This document shows, piece by piece, positions 29,358-39,072 of a stretch of DNA of 64,000 bases (positions within the stretch are counted from its first letter, which is position 1; every line of letters begins with the position of its first letter). The stretch is from Billgrantia campisalis. Lineage in GTDB: Bacteria > Pseudomonadota > Gammaproteobacteria > Pseudomonadales > Halomonadaceae. Location of the stretch: assembly GCF_022341425.1 (NCBI RefSeq), contig NZ_JABFUC010000003.1, positions 186,001 to 250,000 on the forward strand. The letters are read 5' to 3'. Made by a program: the position numbers and the translations under genes. The notes under the pieces were generated by a model that did no database searches, was not told where the DNA came from, and was given only the letters and a program-made list of their open reading frames with translations.

Positions 29358-30719
29358 GTGTCCGAGTTCGACTATGACCTCTTCGTAATCGGCGCCGGGT
29401 CCGGTGGCGTGCGCGCCGCCCGGACCGCGGCGGCCATGGGTGCCCGGGTCGCCATCGCCGAGGACCGCTACCTGGGTGGCACCTGTGTCAACGTAGGCTG
29501 CGTGCCCAAGAAGCTCTACTCCTACGCCGCCCACTTTCACGATGCCTTCGAGGATGCCGGGGGGTTCGGTTGGCAGCTGCCGGCGCCGCCGTCGTTCGAC
29601 TGGGCGACCCTGCGCGATAACAAGAGCAGCGAGATAAAGCGCCTCAACGAGATCTATGCCCGGCTGCTCGACGGTGCGGGGGTGCGCCTGATCAACGGCC
29701 GGGCCCGGGTGCTGGACGCTCACCGTGTTGAAGTGGCCGGTGAAACCATCCGCGCCATGAAGATCCTGGTGGCGGTGGGCGGCTGGCCCTGGGTGCCGGA
29801 ATTTCCCGGCAGCGAGCACGCCCTGACCTCCAACGAGATCTTCGATCTGGAGCATTTTCCGAAGCGCTTCCTGGTGCTGGGGGGCGGCTATATCGCCGTG
29901 GAGTTTGCCAGTATTTTCAATGGGCTGGGCAGCGACACCCAGTTGGTCTATCGGGGCGATCTCTTCCTGCGCGGGTTCGATAACGAGGTGCGGGAGTTCA
30001 CCCGTGATGAGATGACCAAGAAGGGCGTCAGGCTGCATTTCGAGACCAATATCGAATCCATTGAGCGCGTCGATGACGCTTTTCGAGTGACCCTGACCGG
30101 CGGTGAGGTGGTCGAGGTGGATGCGGTGCTGGCGGCCACCGGGCGCAGGCCCAATCTGGCCGGGCTGGGCCTGGATGCTCTGGGCATCGACCTCAAGGCC
30201 GATGGCAGCGTGAAGGTCAACGAGCGGTTCGAGACCTCGGTGCCTTCGATCCTGGCGCTTGGCGACATCACCGGTGGCCCTGAGTTGACCCCGGTGGCCC
30301 TGGCCGAGGCGATGCAGATGGCCCAGGCTCACTTCGGTGAGCAAGCGCCGGCGCCGCTGGATTACGCCAGGATCGCCACCGCGGTGTTCTGCCACCCCAA
30401 TATTGGCACCGTGGGACTCTCCGAGGAGGCGGCCCGGGAGCGCCACGGCGCGATTCGCGTCTACCGCACCGACTTTCGCCCCATGAAGCACACGCTCTCG
30501 GGCAGCGAGGAGCGCTGCCTGATGAAGCTGATCGTCGACGGCGCCAGCGACGTGGTGGTGGGGGCCCATATGGTGGGCGAGGAGGCCGGCGAGGTGATCC
30601 AGGGCATCGCCATCGCCGTGCGTGCCGGTCTGACCAAGGCCGATTTCGATGCGACCGTCGGCATCCATCCCACCGGCGCGGAAGAGTTCGTGACCCTGCG
30701 TACGCCGACACGCCGCTGA
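29358..30719 (+). CDS. gor: Glutathione-disulfide reductase
   Basis: 453 residues from GTG 29358 (AGGAG 6 bp upstream). Class I pyridine nucleotide-disulfide oxidoreductase: FAD motif GAGSGG (12-17), redox cysteines Cys43 and Cys48 in [17 protein letters not shown] motif [18 protein letters not shown], and active-site GIHPTGAEE at the C-terminus. It regenerates GSH. VGCVPKK and HPTGAEE favour glutathione reductase over dihydrolipoamide or mercuric reductases. A UUCG-loop hairpin follows the stop. Confidence 0.93.
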   Translation: MSEFDYDLFVIGAGSGGVRAARTAAAMGARVAIAEDRYLGGTCVNVGCVPKKLYSYAAHFHDAFEDAGGFGWQLPAPPSFDWATLRDNKSSEIKRLNEIYARLLDGAGVRLINGRARVLDAHRVEVAGETIRAMKILVAVGGWPWVPEFPGSEHALTSNEIFDLEHFPKRFLVLGGGYIAVEFASIFNGLGSDTQLVYRGDLFLRGFDNEVREFTRDEMTKKGVRLHFETNIESIERVDDAFRVTLTGGEVVEVDAVLAATGRRPNLAGLGLDALGIDLKADGSVKVNERFETSVPSILALGDITGGPELTPVALAEAMQMAQAHFGEQAPAPLDYARIATAVFCHPNIGTVGLSEEAARERHGAIRVYRTDFRPMKHTLSGSEERCLMKLIVDGASDVVVGAHMVGEEAGEVIQGIAIAVRAGLTKADFDATVGIHPTGAEEFVTLRTPTRR

Positions 30720-30743
30720 TCGGCAGTCGGCGGTGCGGTTTCG

Positions 30744-30767
30744 ACGGGCCACCTTCGGGTGGCCCGT
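30744..30767 (+). terminator. Terminator hairpin after gor
   Basis: ACGGGCCACC and GGTGGCCCGT form a 10-bp perfect stem closed by a TTCG tetraloop, 24 bp after the gor stop. No long T-run follows, but the UUCG loop is very stable. It separates gor from the ectoine promoter region. Confidence 0.75.
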
Positions 30768-30802
30768 TGACCGTAGGGAAGCAGAGTGTCGGCGAGACTG
30801 GG

Positions 30803-30809
30803 CTAAACT
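30803..30809 (+). promoter_or_regulatory. Candidate sigma-S type -10 element upstream of ectA
   Basis: CTAAACT matches six of seven bases of the CTATACT sigma-S -10 consensus, about 135 bp before ectA. In H. elongata ectA is reported to have a stress (sigma-38) promoter in addition to a sigma-70 one; this is a candidate equivalent, not proven. Confidence 0.35.
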
Positions 30810-30850
30810 GGGAAGATAAAGGTGAGGGGAGGAGCTTTCATAAACTGGTG

Positions 30851-30875
30851 TTATGGAAGCTGCTGGCAGCCATAA
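30851..30875. promoter_or_regulatory. Imperfect palindrome just upstream of the ectA -35
   Basis: TTATG and CATAA flank a GCTGC-TG-GCAGC core, with a GAA bulge, ending 8 bp before the predicted -35. The position suits an activator or osmo-regulator site; no known consensus was matched. Confidence 0.35.
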
Positions 30876-30883
30876 TGGCAACT

Positions 30884-30912
30884 TTGATTTGGCCACAAGC
30901 CCCTGATATCAT
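30884..30912 (+). promoter_or_regulatory. Predicted sigma-70 promoter of ectA
   Basis: TTGATT (30884-30889), a 17-bp spacer and TATCAT (30907-30912). It would start transcription near 30919, giving a leader of about 26 nt before the ectA ATG at 30945. Confidence 0.6.
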
Positions 30913-30944
30913 GCTTTCCGACATCGCAACAGCGAAGCCTAACC

Positions 30945-32886
<1,942 letters not shown>

Positions 32887-32892
32887 GTGAGC

Positions 32893-32926
32893 CAGATGCC
32901 GAGCACGACAAGCGCCTCGGCATCTG
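32893..32926 (+). promoter_or_regulatory. First hairpin in the ectB-ectC gap
   Basis: CAGATGCCGAG and CTCGGCATCTG are perfect 11-bp arms with a 12-nt loop, 6 bp after the ectB stop. There is no T-run; likely mRNA stabiliser or partial terminator. Confidence 0.65.
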
Positions 32927-32971
32927 CTGAAATCAAGGTGCGTCTGCTGACCTAGTGCAGCAGTCAGTCCC

Positions 32972-32997
32972 TGGGCAGCACGCACAGCGGCTGCCCA
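32972..32997 (+). promoter_or_regulatory. Second hairpin in the ectB-ectC gap
   Basis: TGGGCAGC and GCTGCCCA form an 8-bp perfect stem with a 10-nt loop, ending 27 bp before ectC. A separate ectC promoter is known in H. elongata, but I could not find a GG-N10-GC sigma-54 element here. Confidence 0.5.
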
Positions 32998-33024
32998 ACT
33001 ACCGAATTACCGGGAGAGAGACCC

Positions 33025-33435
33025 ATGATCGTACGCAACCTCGAAGTCGCGCGGGAGACTGACCGCCTGGTCAAGGCCGAGAACGGCAACTGGGACAGTA
33101 CCCGTCTAAGCCTCGCCGACGATGGTGGCAACTGTTCTTTCCATATCACGCGGATCTATGCGGGTACCGAGACGCATATCCATTACAAGCACCACTTCGA
33201 GGCGGTCTACTGCATCGAAGGGGACGGTGAGGTCGAGACCCTGGCCGACGGCAAGATCTGGCCGATCAAGCAGGGCGACATCTACATTCTCGACCAGCAC
33301 GACGAGCATCTGCTGCGCGCCTTCAAGACCATGCACCTGGCCTGCGTGTTCACGCCGGGTCTCAGCGGCAAGGAAGTGCACCGTGAGGATGGCTCCTATG
33401 CGCCGGCCGAAGCCGACGACGAGAAGCCGCTCTAA
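33025..33435 (+). CDS. ectC: L-ectoine synthase EctC
   Basis: 136 residues, cupin fold, catalysing cyclisation of N-gamma-acetyl-diaminobutyrate to ectoine. [32 protein letters not shown] and [20 protein letters not shown] are conserved; the [10 protein letters not shown] stretch carries metal-binding residues. Start ATG 33025 follows GGGAGAGA. A strong terminator lies 44 bp after the stop. No ectD (ectoine hydroxylase) gene is adjacent. Confidence 0.97.
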   Translation: MIVRNLEVARETDRLVKAENGNWDSTRLSLADDGGNCSFHITRIYAGTETHIHYKHHFEAVYCIEGDGEVETLADGKIWPIKQGDIYILDQHDEHLLRAFKTMHLACVFTPGLSGKEVHREDGSYAPAEADDEKPL

Positions 33436-33478
33436 CTGCAACCAGTGCCAACCCGGATGCCTGGCATGACGGTCGTTG

Positions 33479-33504
33479 CCCCCGACACCTGGTGGTGCCG
33501 GGGG
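33479..33504 (+). terminator. Rho-independent type terminator after ectC
   Basis: CCCCCGACACC and GGTGCCGGGGG form a 10-bp stem with one mismatch and a TGGT loop, followed by the T-rich TGTTTGTGTCTT. It ends the ectABC transcript. Confidence 0.8.
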
Positions 33505-33604
33505 TGTTTGTGTCTTGCGGGTGGCGCCGGTTTCCCAACGTTACGGCACGAGGGCTTGGGTATCGATTGGTTGGGCATTATTGGGGATGGTATCCAGTAG
33601 TTCG

Positions 33605-33620
33605 CATAATGTATATTATG
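33605..33620. promoter_or_regulatory. AT-rich palindrome in the ectC to retropepsin gap
   Basis: The 320-bp gap 33436-33755 holds the ectC terminator and then an AT-rich patch. Within it CATAAT-GTAT-ATTATG is an inverted repeat about 135 bp before the next gene. It probably marks the promoter/operator zone of the downstream envelope operon. A metal-regulator box (Zur/Fur type) is only a loose resemblance. Confidence 0.35.
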
Positions 33621-33755
33621 TTAAATCATAGATGCTGCCGAGTTGGACAAACCGGCGCCGGACTCCTTATCATCCCTTCTTCGCTACGCCAGCCCACTTG
33701 CCACCCTCGCCAGTCCCTGCATTGAGGGTCGCCGCCCCGGAGGTCCTTGTCCCGC

Positions 33756-34607
33756 ATGCGTCTCTTATCGCTGACCGCTGTGCCCTGGTTGCTGACCTCG
33801 CTGCTGCTGACCGGCTGCGCCCTGGCTCCTGGCCAACAGGCCGAGCCCGAACCGACGCTGACGCCTGACGCCTTCGAGGCGCGTATCGCCCACCTGGAGC
33901 AGAACCTGGGACAGCGCTGTGACGCCCAGTTGCAGTGGCAGGCGCAGCAGGATCTGCGCCAAGGCGAGCTGCAGGCGGATGTGCGCGAGGTCGGCGGCCT
34001 GCTGCGTCGTCTGCGTAGCGATATCGCGCGGCTCGAGCAGCGCGACGATGAGCCGGTGATCATCGCCGCCGACTGCAATGACCGGGCCGGCGACGTACTC
34101 GAGGGCAAGGAACTGGTCGGCCGTTCCGAGTGGATCGGTCTGCCCGATATCGGCACCTACCTCAAGGCCCGCGTCGACTCGGGAGCCAGCACCTCCTCGC
34201 TGTCGGCCACCGAGATTACCCGCTTCGAGCGCGACGGTGAAAACTGGGTTCGCTTCAAGCTCGGCCTGACCGACGACGACGTGGCGGTGGACGATGTACG
34301 CGATGAATGGATCGAAGCACCGGTGGTGCGTCGGGTGCGCATCCTGCAGGCCGCCGGCACCGAGTCCCGCCCGGTGGTCAGCCTGATCATGAGCCTGGGG
34401 GCTATCCATGAGCCGGTCGAGTTCACCCTCAGTGATCGCACCCACCTCAACTACCCGGTGCTGCTAGGGCGCCGCTTCCTCATGGACCTGGCGGTGATCG
34501 ATGTGGCCGAGACCTATCTCCATCCCCGTCCCGAGTTTCCCGGTGGCCGGCCCGCCGACGAGGCCCACGAGGACGAGATCGATGACCAGGATGAAGACGA
34601 GCGCTGA
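33756..34607 (+). CDS. Retropepsin-like lipoprotein (RimB-related, 'ATP-dependent zinc protease' family)
   Basis: 283 residues from ATG 33756; TTG 33747 is an alternative but lies only 3 bp from GGAGG. The lipobox LTGC puts the lipid Cys at 21, so it is a lipoprotein. A coiled coil (about 40-90) precedes the protease-like domain: GRSEWIGLPDIGTYLKARVD then DSGAS (D141-S145), the aspartic-protease signature of retropepsins, and later VLLGRRFLMDLAVID. No HExxH zinc motif is present despite the common family name. The C-terminus is very acidic. Relatives (RimB) cleave polyglutamate tails added by RimK. First gene of a three-gene operon. Confidence 0.8.
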   Translation: MRLLSLTAVPWLLTSLLLTGCALAPGQQAEPEPTLTPDAFEARIAHLEQNLGQRCDAQLQWQAQQDLRQGELQADVREVGGLLRRLRSDIARLEQRDDEPVIIAADCNDRAGDVLEGKELVGRSEWIGLPDIGTYLKARVDSGASTSSLSATEITRFERDGENWVRFKLGLTDDDVAVDDVRDEWIEAPVVRRVRILQAAGTESRPVVSLIMSLGAIHEPVEFTLSDRTHLNYPVLLGRRFLMDLAVIDVAETYLHPRPEFPGGRPADEAHEDEIDDQDEDER

Positions 34608-34639
34608 GCCTCGCCCACCCTGCCCTCCAAGGAACCTAC

Positions 34640-36145
34640 ATGTCGCGACTGCCCTTCTATTTGATCGTGGGATTGCTGCTGGTGCTCGGCATCGGCTTCA
34701 GCGTGCACCGGCACGTTCAGCTCGAAGTCCCCTGGACACCGGGTGAGCAGCGGCAAACCTGGGAGGTAGAGGCCGTCGTCGACTTCACGGCCCTAGGGGA
34801 GCCCGTTCGCGTTGATTTTGCCCTGCCCTCTCACCAGCGTGGCTATCGTATCCTGACCGAAAACACCGCCTCGCCGGGGTATGGCCTGTCATTCCTCCAG
34901 GATGACGCCGCCCGCCGCGCCCAGTGGTCGATCCGCGAGGCGACCGGCAGCCAGCAGCTCTACTACTCCATTCGCCTGCTGGTGACCGACGACCGCGACC
35001 AGCAACCGATACCGCGTCCTGCGCTGCGCAATAGCGCCTGGGAACGGCCCTATGACACGGCGGCCGCCCAGGTCATCGAGCGCGCCTGGGCGCGCAGCGC
35101 CGATCCCTATACCTTCGCCCGGGAGCTGATTCGCGACTTCAGCGACGATCGCCAGGGCGAGAACGCCCGTCTGCTGCTGACGCAATTCGACCGCGGCCCT
35201 CTGCTGGTGCGGCTGCTCAATCAAGCCGGCGTGCATGCCCGTGAGGTCAGCGGGCTGATGCTGAACGACGGCCGGCGCCGCCAGACCCTGACGCCCTGGA
35301 TTCAGGTCTACGAGGATGAAAGGCGCTGGTCGCTGTTCAATCCGGTTACCGGCGAACAGGGGCGACCCGACAACCTGCTGCTATGGGAGACCGGCGGTCA
35401 GGCGGTGCTGGAGGTGCAGGGCGGCACCAATTCTCGGGTGACCTTCTCGATGCTCTCGCGCAACCAGCCGGCCGCGGCAGCCGTTCGAAGCCAGCTGGCC
35501 AATGACACCCTGCTTAACTTCTCGATCCACAGCCTGCCTCTCGAGGAACAGGCGCTGTTCCAGACCATCCTGCTGATTCCCATCGGCGCCCTGGTGGTGG
35601 TGTTCCTGCGCATCATGGTGGGGATCAAGACCTCCGGCACCTTCATGCCGGTACTGATCGCCCTGGCCTTCATCCAGACCACGCTGCTCACCGGGCTGAT
35701 CGGCTTTTTGCTGATCGTTGCCGTGGGCCTGGTGATCCGCAACTACCTCTCCTATCTCAACCTGCTGCTGGTGGCGCGCGTCTCGGCGGTGATCATCACG
35801 GTCATTGCCATCATCTCGCTGTTCTCGGTGCTCTCCTATCGGGTGGGCCTCAATGCGGGACTGACCATCACCTTCTTCCCGATGATCATCCTCTCCTGGA
35901 CTATCGAGCGGATGTCGATCCTATGGGAGGAAGAAGGCCCCAAGGAGGTGCTGATCCAGGGGGGCGGCAGCCTGGTCACCGCCGTGCTGGCCTATCTGGC
36001 CATGAACAACCCCTGGATTCGCCATATCACCTTCAATTTCCTGGGGGTGCAGCTGATCCTGATGGCGCTGATCCTGCTGCTCGGTAACTATACCGGCTAC
36101 CGACTGCTCGAACTGCGCCGCTTCAAGCCCGTGACCGAGGACTGA
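34640..36145 (+). CDS. Seven-TM protein fused to an inactive transglutaminase-like domain
   Basis: 501 residues. One N-terminal TM (about 5-25), a periplasmic domain (about 30-290) with a transglutaminase-like core, then about seven TM helices (about 310-490). The transglutaminase triad is lost: the usual HAWVEVY is TPWIQVY and FDP is FNP, so it should not be an active enzyme. This matches a known family of 7-TM proteins with dead transglutaminase domains encoded beside ATP-grasp ligases. It is flanked by the retropepsin lipoprotein (32 bp) and the ligase (4 bp). It may display or bind the ligase substrate in the envelope. Confidence 0.85.
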   Translation: MSRLPFYLIVGLLLVLGIGFSVHRHVQLEVPWTPGEQRQTWEVEAVVDFTALGEPVRVDFALPSHQRGYRILTENTASPGYGLSFLQDDAARRAQWSIREATGSQQLYYSIRLLVTDDRDQQPIPRPALRNSAWERPYDTAAAQVIERAWARSADPYTFARELIRDFSDDRQGENARLLLTQFDRGPLLVRLLNQAGVHAREVSGLMLNDGRRRQTLTPWIQVYEDERRWSLFNPVTGEQGRPDNLLLWETGGQAVLEVQGGTNSRVTFSMLSRNQPAAAAVRSQLANDTLLNFSIHSLPLEEQALFQTILLIPIGALVVVFLRIMVGIKTSGTFMPVLIALAFIQTTLLTGLIGFLLIVAVGLVIRNYLSYLNLLLVARVSAVIITVIAIISLFSVLSYRVGLNAGLTITFFPMIILSWTIERMSILWEEEGPKEVLIQGGGSLVTAVLAYLAMNNPWIRHITFNFLGVQLILMALILLLGNYTGYRLLELRRFKPVTED

Positions 36146-36149
36146 CGCC

Positions 36150-37151
36150 ATGTGGGCACGCCCCAGCCAACTCTTCAGCCGTGGCATCATCGGCATGAAC
36201 CGGCGCAATATCCGCTATATCGGGCGCTACAACGACCGCCGACTCTACCCCCTGGTGGACGACAAGCTGCAGACCAAGCTGCTGGCCGAAAAGCACGGCA
36301 TCACCACCCCGGCGCTGGTCGGCACCGTGACGACCCAGTTCGGCGTCAAGCAGCTTCGCCAGATGGTGACCGGCCACGCCGGTTTCGTGATCAAGCCGGC
36401 CAAGGGCAGCGGCGGCAAGGGTATCCTGGTGATCGAGCGCTGCGACCCCGACGGCTATATCAAGCCCAGCGGCGCAAGGCTCACACTCGCGGATCTGGAG
36501 CGCCATGTCTCCAATATCCTCTCCGGCCTCTACTCCTTGGGGGGGTCGCCGGACGTCGCCGTGGTCGAGGCGCTGATCAATTTCGACGAGACGCTCTCCG
36601 CCTACACCTATGAAGGCGTCCCCGATATTCGCGTGGTCATCTTCCGCGGCTACCCGGTGATGGCCATGATGCGCCTGTCGACGGCGGCATCCGACGGCAA
36701 GGCCAATCTGCACCAGGGGGCCGTGGGCGTCGGGCTCGATATTGCCACTGGGGCGGCGCTGCGCGGCGTACAGTTCGACCGCACCCGCCTGGACCATCCT
36801 GATACGGGGCACGAGTTGGCGAGCCTGCGCATTCCCGACTGGCATGCCCTGCTGCTGCTGGCGGCCGGCTGCTACGAGATGACCGGGCTCGGCTACCTGG
36901 GCACCGACATGGTGCTGGACCGGCACAGAGGGCCGATGCTCCTGGAGCTCAATGCCCGTCCGGGACTGGCGATCCAGATGGCCAACGGCGAAGGCCTGCG
37001 GCCACGCCTGGACCTCATCGAGCAGCAGGGTGAAGGCGTCGGCCCCGAGCAGCGGGTCGCCTTCGCCCAGCGCCATTTCGCCCGCCGGGGCGTTCTGTGC
37101 CGTCCCCACCAACCCCGCCCCTCGGTGGTGGCCTCGGCGCCCAGCGCGTAG
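36150..37151 (+). CDS. RimK-related alpha-L-glutamate ligase-like ATP-grasp protein
   Basis: 333 residues, ATP-grasp fold. NRRNIRYIGRYNDRRLYPLV, GFVIKPAKGSGGKGILVI (ATP-binding Lys/Gly loop) and the metal site LLELNARPGLAIQMAN are clear. It should form an amide or peptide bond from a carboxylate with ATP; the substrate is unknown. Ala/Arg-rich tail after about residue 290. The gene starts 4 bp after the 7-TM gene, and the trio with the retropepsin suggests opposing ligation and cleavage of an amino-acid tag. Confidence 0.85.
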   Translation: MWARPSQLFSRGIIGMNRRNIRYIGRYNDRRLYPLVDDKLQTKLLAEKHGITTPALVGTVTTQFGVKQLRQMVTGHAGFVIKPAKGSGGKGILVIERCDPDGYIKPSGARLTLADLERHVSNILSGLYSLGGSPDVAVVEALINFDETLSAYTYEGVPDIRVVIFRGYPVMAMMRLSTAASDGKANLHQGAVGVGLDIATGAALRGVQFDRTRLDHPDTGHELASLRIPDWHALLLLAAGCYEMTGLGYLGTDMVLDRHRGPMLLELNARPGLAIQMANGEGLRPRLDLIEQQGEGVGPEQRVAFAQRHFARRGVLCRPHQPRPSVVASAPSA

Positions 37152-37184
37152 AATAGAGGCTTGTTTTCCAGCAGCGGATCGACC

Positions 37185-37640
37185 ATGGCCGACTCCACCA
37201 CCCTGCTCCTGCAGGCCGAACGACAGTGTCAGCGGCACGGCGCGCGCTTCACCCCCATTCGCCGCCGCGTGTTGGAGATGATCGCCAGTGCTAGCGGCGG
37301 GCTCAAGGCCTATGAGCTGCTCGACCGGCTGGCCATGGAGCATGCCGCCGCCCGGCCGCCGACCATCTACCGCGCCCTGGACTTCCTGATCGAGCAGGGC
37401 CTGGTGCATCGCATCGAGTCGCTCAACGCCTATGTCGCCTGCCCCTGTCCCGAGCACGCCCACGGCTTCCAGCTGCTGATCTGTCGCAACTGCGGTCGGG
37501 TCGAAGAGCTGCATCTCGACGATGTCAATGCGCAGCTCGACGCCCGCGCCCAGGCGCTGGGCTTTCGCGTGGAGCGTCAGACCATCGAGTTGCTGGGACG
37601 CTGTGACGACTGTCAGGAGGCCGCCTCCCAGGCCTGCTGA
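37185..37640 (+). CDS. zur: Fur-family zinc uptake regulator Zur
   Basis: 151 residues from ATG 37185. Winged helix with [13 protein letters not shown] and [22 protein letters not shown], which is closer to Zur than to Fur. A dimerisation domain with His/Cys metal sites follows ([21 protein letters not shown]) and a structural CxxC (CDDC) lies near the C-terminus. It represses zinc uptake genes when zinc is plentiful. No znuABC is adjacent. hisI follows 44 bp later. Confidence 0.87.
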   Translation: MADSTTLLLQAERQCQRHGARFTPIRRRVLEMIASASGGLKAYELLDRLAMEHAAARPPTIYRALDFLIEQGLVHRIESLNAYVACPCPEHAHGFQLLICRNCGRVEELHLDDVNAQLDARAQALGFRVERQTIELLGRCDDCQEAASQAC

Positions 37641-37684
37641 TGCCGACCGCCTTGACCCACACCATTCTCACCCCAGGAGCTCCC

Positions 37685-38125
37685 ATGGCCGAAACCTTCA
37701 AGGAACTGGAGCGTGCCGAACGCGACTCGCGCTGGCCGCGTGCCGCGATTCTCGATGCCGCCCACTTCAACGCCGACGGCCTGATGCCCGCCATTGCTCA
37801 GCAGCACGATAGCGGCGAGGTGCTGATGATGGCCTGGATGAACCGCGAGGCGCTGGACGAGACCCTGCGCACCGGCCGCGTCTGCTACTGGTCGCGCTCC
37901 CGCGGCAAGCTGTGGCGCAAGGGCGAGTCGTCGGGCCAGCAGCAGCACCTACGCTCTGCCAGCCTCGATTGCGACGGCGATACCCTGCTGCTGCGGGTGG
38001 ATCAGACCGGCCCCGCCTGTCATACCGGGCGGCGCAGCTGCTTCTATGTGGCGCTCGAGGAAACCGGCGCGCGCATCACCAGCGATCCGCTGATCGACCC
38101 CGATACGCTCTACCAGAAGCCCTAG
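37685..38125 (+). CDS. hisI: Phosphoribosyl-AMP cyclohydrolase HisI
   Basis: 146 residues, monofunctional PRA-CH (no HisE domain). [45 protein letters not shown] (metal Asp) and [12 protein letters not shown] (zinc Cys) are diagnostic. It opens the adenine ring in step 3 of histidine synthesis. ATG 37685 has CAGGAG upstream. It lies away from other his genes. Confidence 0.95.
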   Translation: MAETFKELERAERDSRWPRAAILDAAHFNADGLMPAIAQQHDSGEVLMMAWMNREALDETLRTGRVCYWSRSRGKLWRKGESSGQQQHLRSASLDCDGDTLLLRVDQTGPACHTGRRSCFYVALEETGARITSDPLIDPDTLYQKP

Positions 38126-38139
38126 GGGAGTACCGATCC

Positions 38140-38487
38140 ATGAATTGCCTTGCGGCCTGGCTCTACCGCTTAGGGCGCCTGCTGACCCGCGGGCTCGGCC
38201 TGCTCATGCTCGGGCTGGTAAAACTCTACCAGGTCGCCTTGAGCCCGTTGCTGGGCCCCCGCTGTCGCTTCTGGCCCAGCTGCTCCCACTACACGGCAGA
38301 AGCAATTCAGGTCCACGGGCCGCTGAAGGGTGGCTGGCTGGCCGCTCGCCGTATCGTACGCTGCCACCCCGGCAGCCAGGGCGGCATCGACCCGGTGCCC
38401 GGCGGGCCCAGCGAGCGTCTCTGCCGGGAGGATCCGGAACTCGACGAGCACTTCCGGCCCCGCGGCGGCGCCTGCCGTCACCGCTAA
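38140..38487 (+). CDS. yidD: YidD-family membrane protein insertion efficiency factor
   Basis: 115 residues from ATG 38140 (GGGGAG upstream). The YidD signature is [20 protein letters not shown] then SHYTAEAI and [23 protein letters not shown]. An N-terminal amphipathic helix attaches it to the inner membrane, where it helps YidC-mediated insertion. It normally sits between rnpA and yidC; here it follows hisI by 14 bp, an orphan position. Confidence 0.9.
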   Translation: MNCLAAWLYRLGRLLTRGLGLLMLGLVKLYQVALSPLLGPRCRFWPSCSHYTAEAIQVHGPLKGGWLAARRIVRCHPGSQGGIDPVPGGPSERLCREDPELDEHFRPRGGACRHR

Positions 38488-38540
38488 GGAAGCGCTGAAC
38501 AAATAGTGGTAGCCCGCGACCACCCGGCCCACTCGCCACC

Positions 38541-38601
38541 AAAATGATTATCCCGCCTTAAAAACGATTATTTTTAAAGCCTAGTCCATAAAAATGATTA
38601 T
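38541..38601. repeat. Three AAAANGATTAT repeats at 20- and 30-bp spacing
   Basis: AAAATGATTAT at 38541, AAAACGATTAT at 38561 and AAAATGATTAT at 38591 lie in the AT-rich gap between convergent yidD and sufE. The spacings are about two and three helical turns. Function unknown. Confidence 0.6.
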
Positions 38602-38618
38602 ATGAGCAGGGCTAGCGC

Positions 38619-39044
38619 TTAGGCCGCTTCCTGCTCGGCGATCTCGTAGATGCGTGCCAGCATGCTGTTCAAGCCGTTGCTGCGCGTCGGCGACAGGTGC
38701 TTGTCGAGGCCCAGATCGGCGAGGAAGTGTGGGCTGGTGTCCCGAATCTCCGCCGCCGGCCGGTCATTGTAGATGCGCATCAGCACCGCGATCAGTCCCG
38801 ACACGATGGCGGCATCCGAGACGGCGTCGAAACGCAGGCGCCCCCCCTCGTGGCGGTGGTGCAGCCAGACATTGGATTGGCAGCCCTGGATCTTGCGCTC
38901 GGGGGTCTTCCACTCCTCGGGGAACTCGGGGAGCTGCTTGCCCATGTCGATGATGTACTGGTAGCGGTCCATCCAGTTGTCGAACATCTCGAACTCATCC
39001 AGCAGCGCCTGCTGGGCCTGTTCGGCTGTGGTCTCGGAATTCAT
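38619..39044 (-). CDS. sufE: SufE-family Fe-S sulfur acceptor
   Basis: 141 residues from ATG 39044 (AAGGAG upstream). The sulfur-accepting Cys55 is in GCQSNVW, after the DNWMDRYQYIIDMGKQLP helix typical of SufE/CsdE. It takes persulfide from a SufS or CsdA desulfurase and passes it to the scaffold. No suf genes are adjacent. SufE and CsdE cannot be separated by sequence reading alone. Confidence 0.88.
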   Translation of the reverse strand: MNSETTAEQAQQALLDEFEMFDNWMDRYQYIIDMGKQLPEFPEEWKTPERKIQGCQSNVWLHHRHEGGRLRFDAVSDAAIVSGLIAVLMRIYNDRPAAEIRDTSPHFLADLGLDKHLSPTRSNGLNSMLARIYEIAEQEAA

Positions 39045-39072
39045 GGTGACTCCTTGAAGGGGATGGACCCCA

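Noticed and set aside
32887..33024. Sigma-54 promoter before ectC
   Set aside because: No GG-N10-GC element was found at any register in the gap.
33756..34607. Zinc metalloprotease assignment
   Set aside because: No HExxH or similar zinc motif; the DSGAS signature fits an aspartic retropepsin-like fold.
34640..36145. Active transglutaminase/protease
   Set aside because: The catalytic His and Asp positions are replaced (TPWIQVY, FNP) and no matching Cys is evident.
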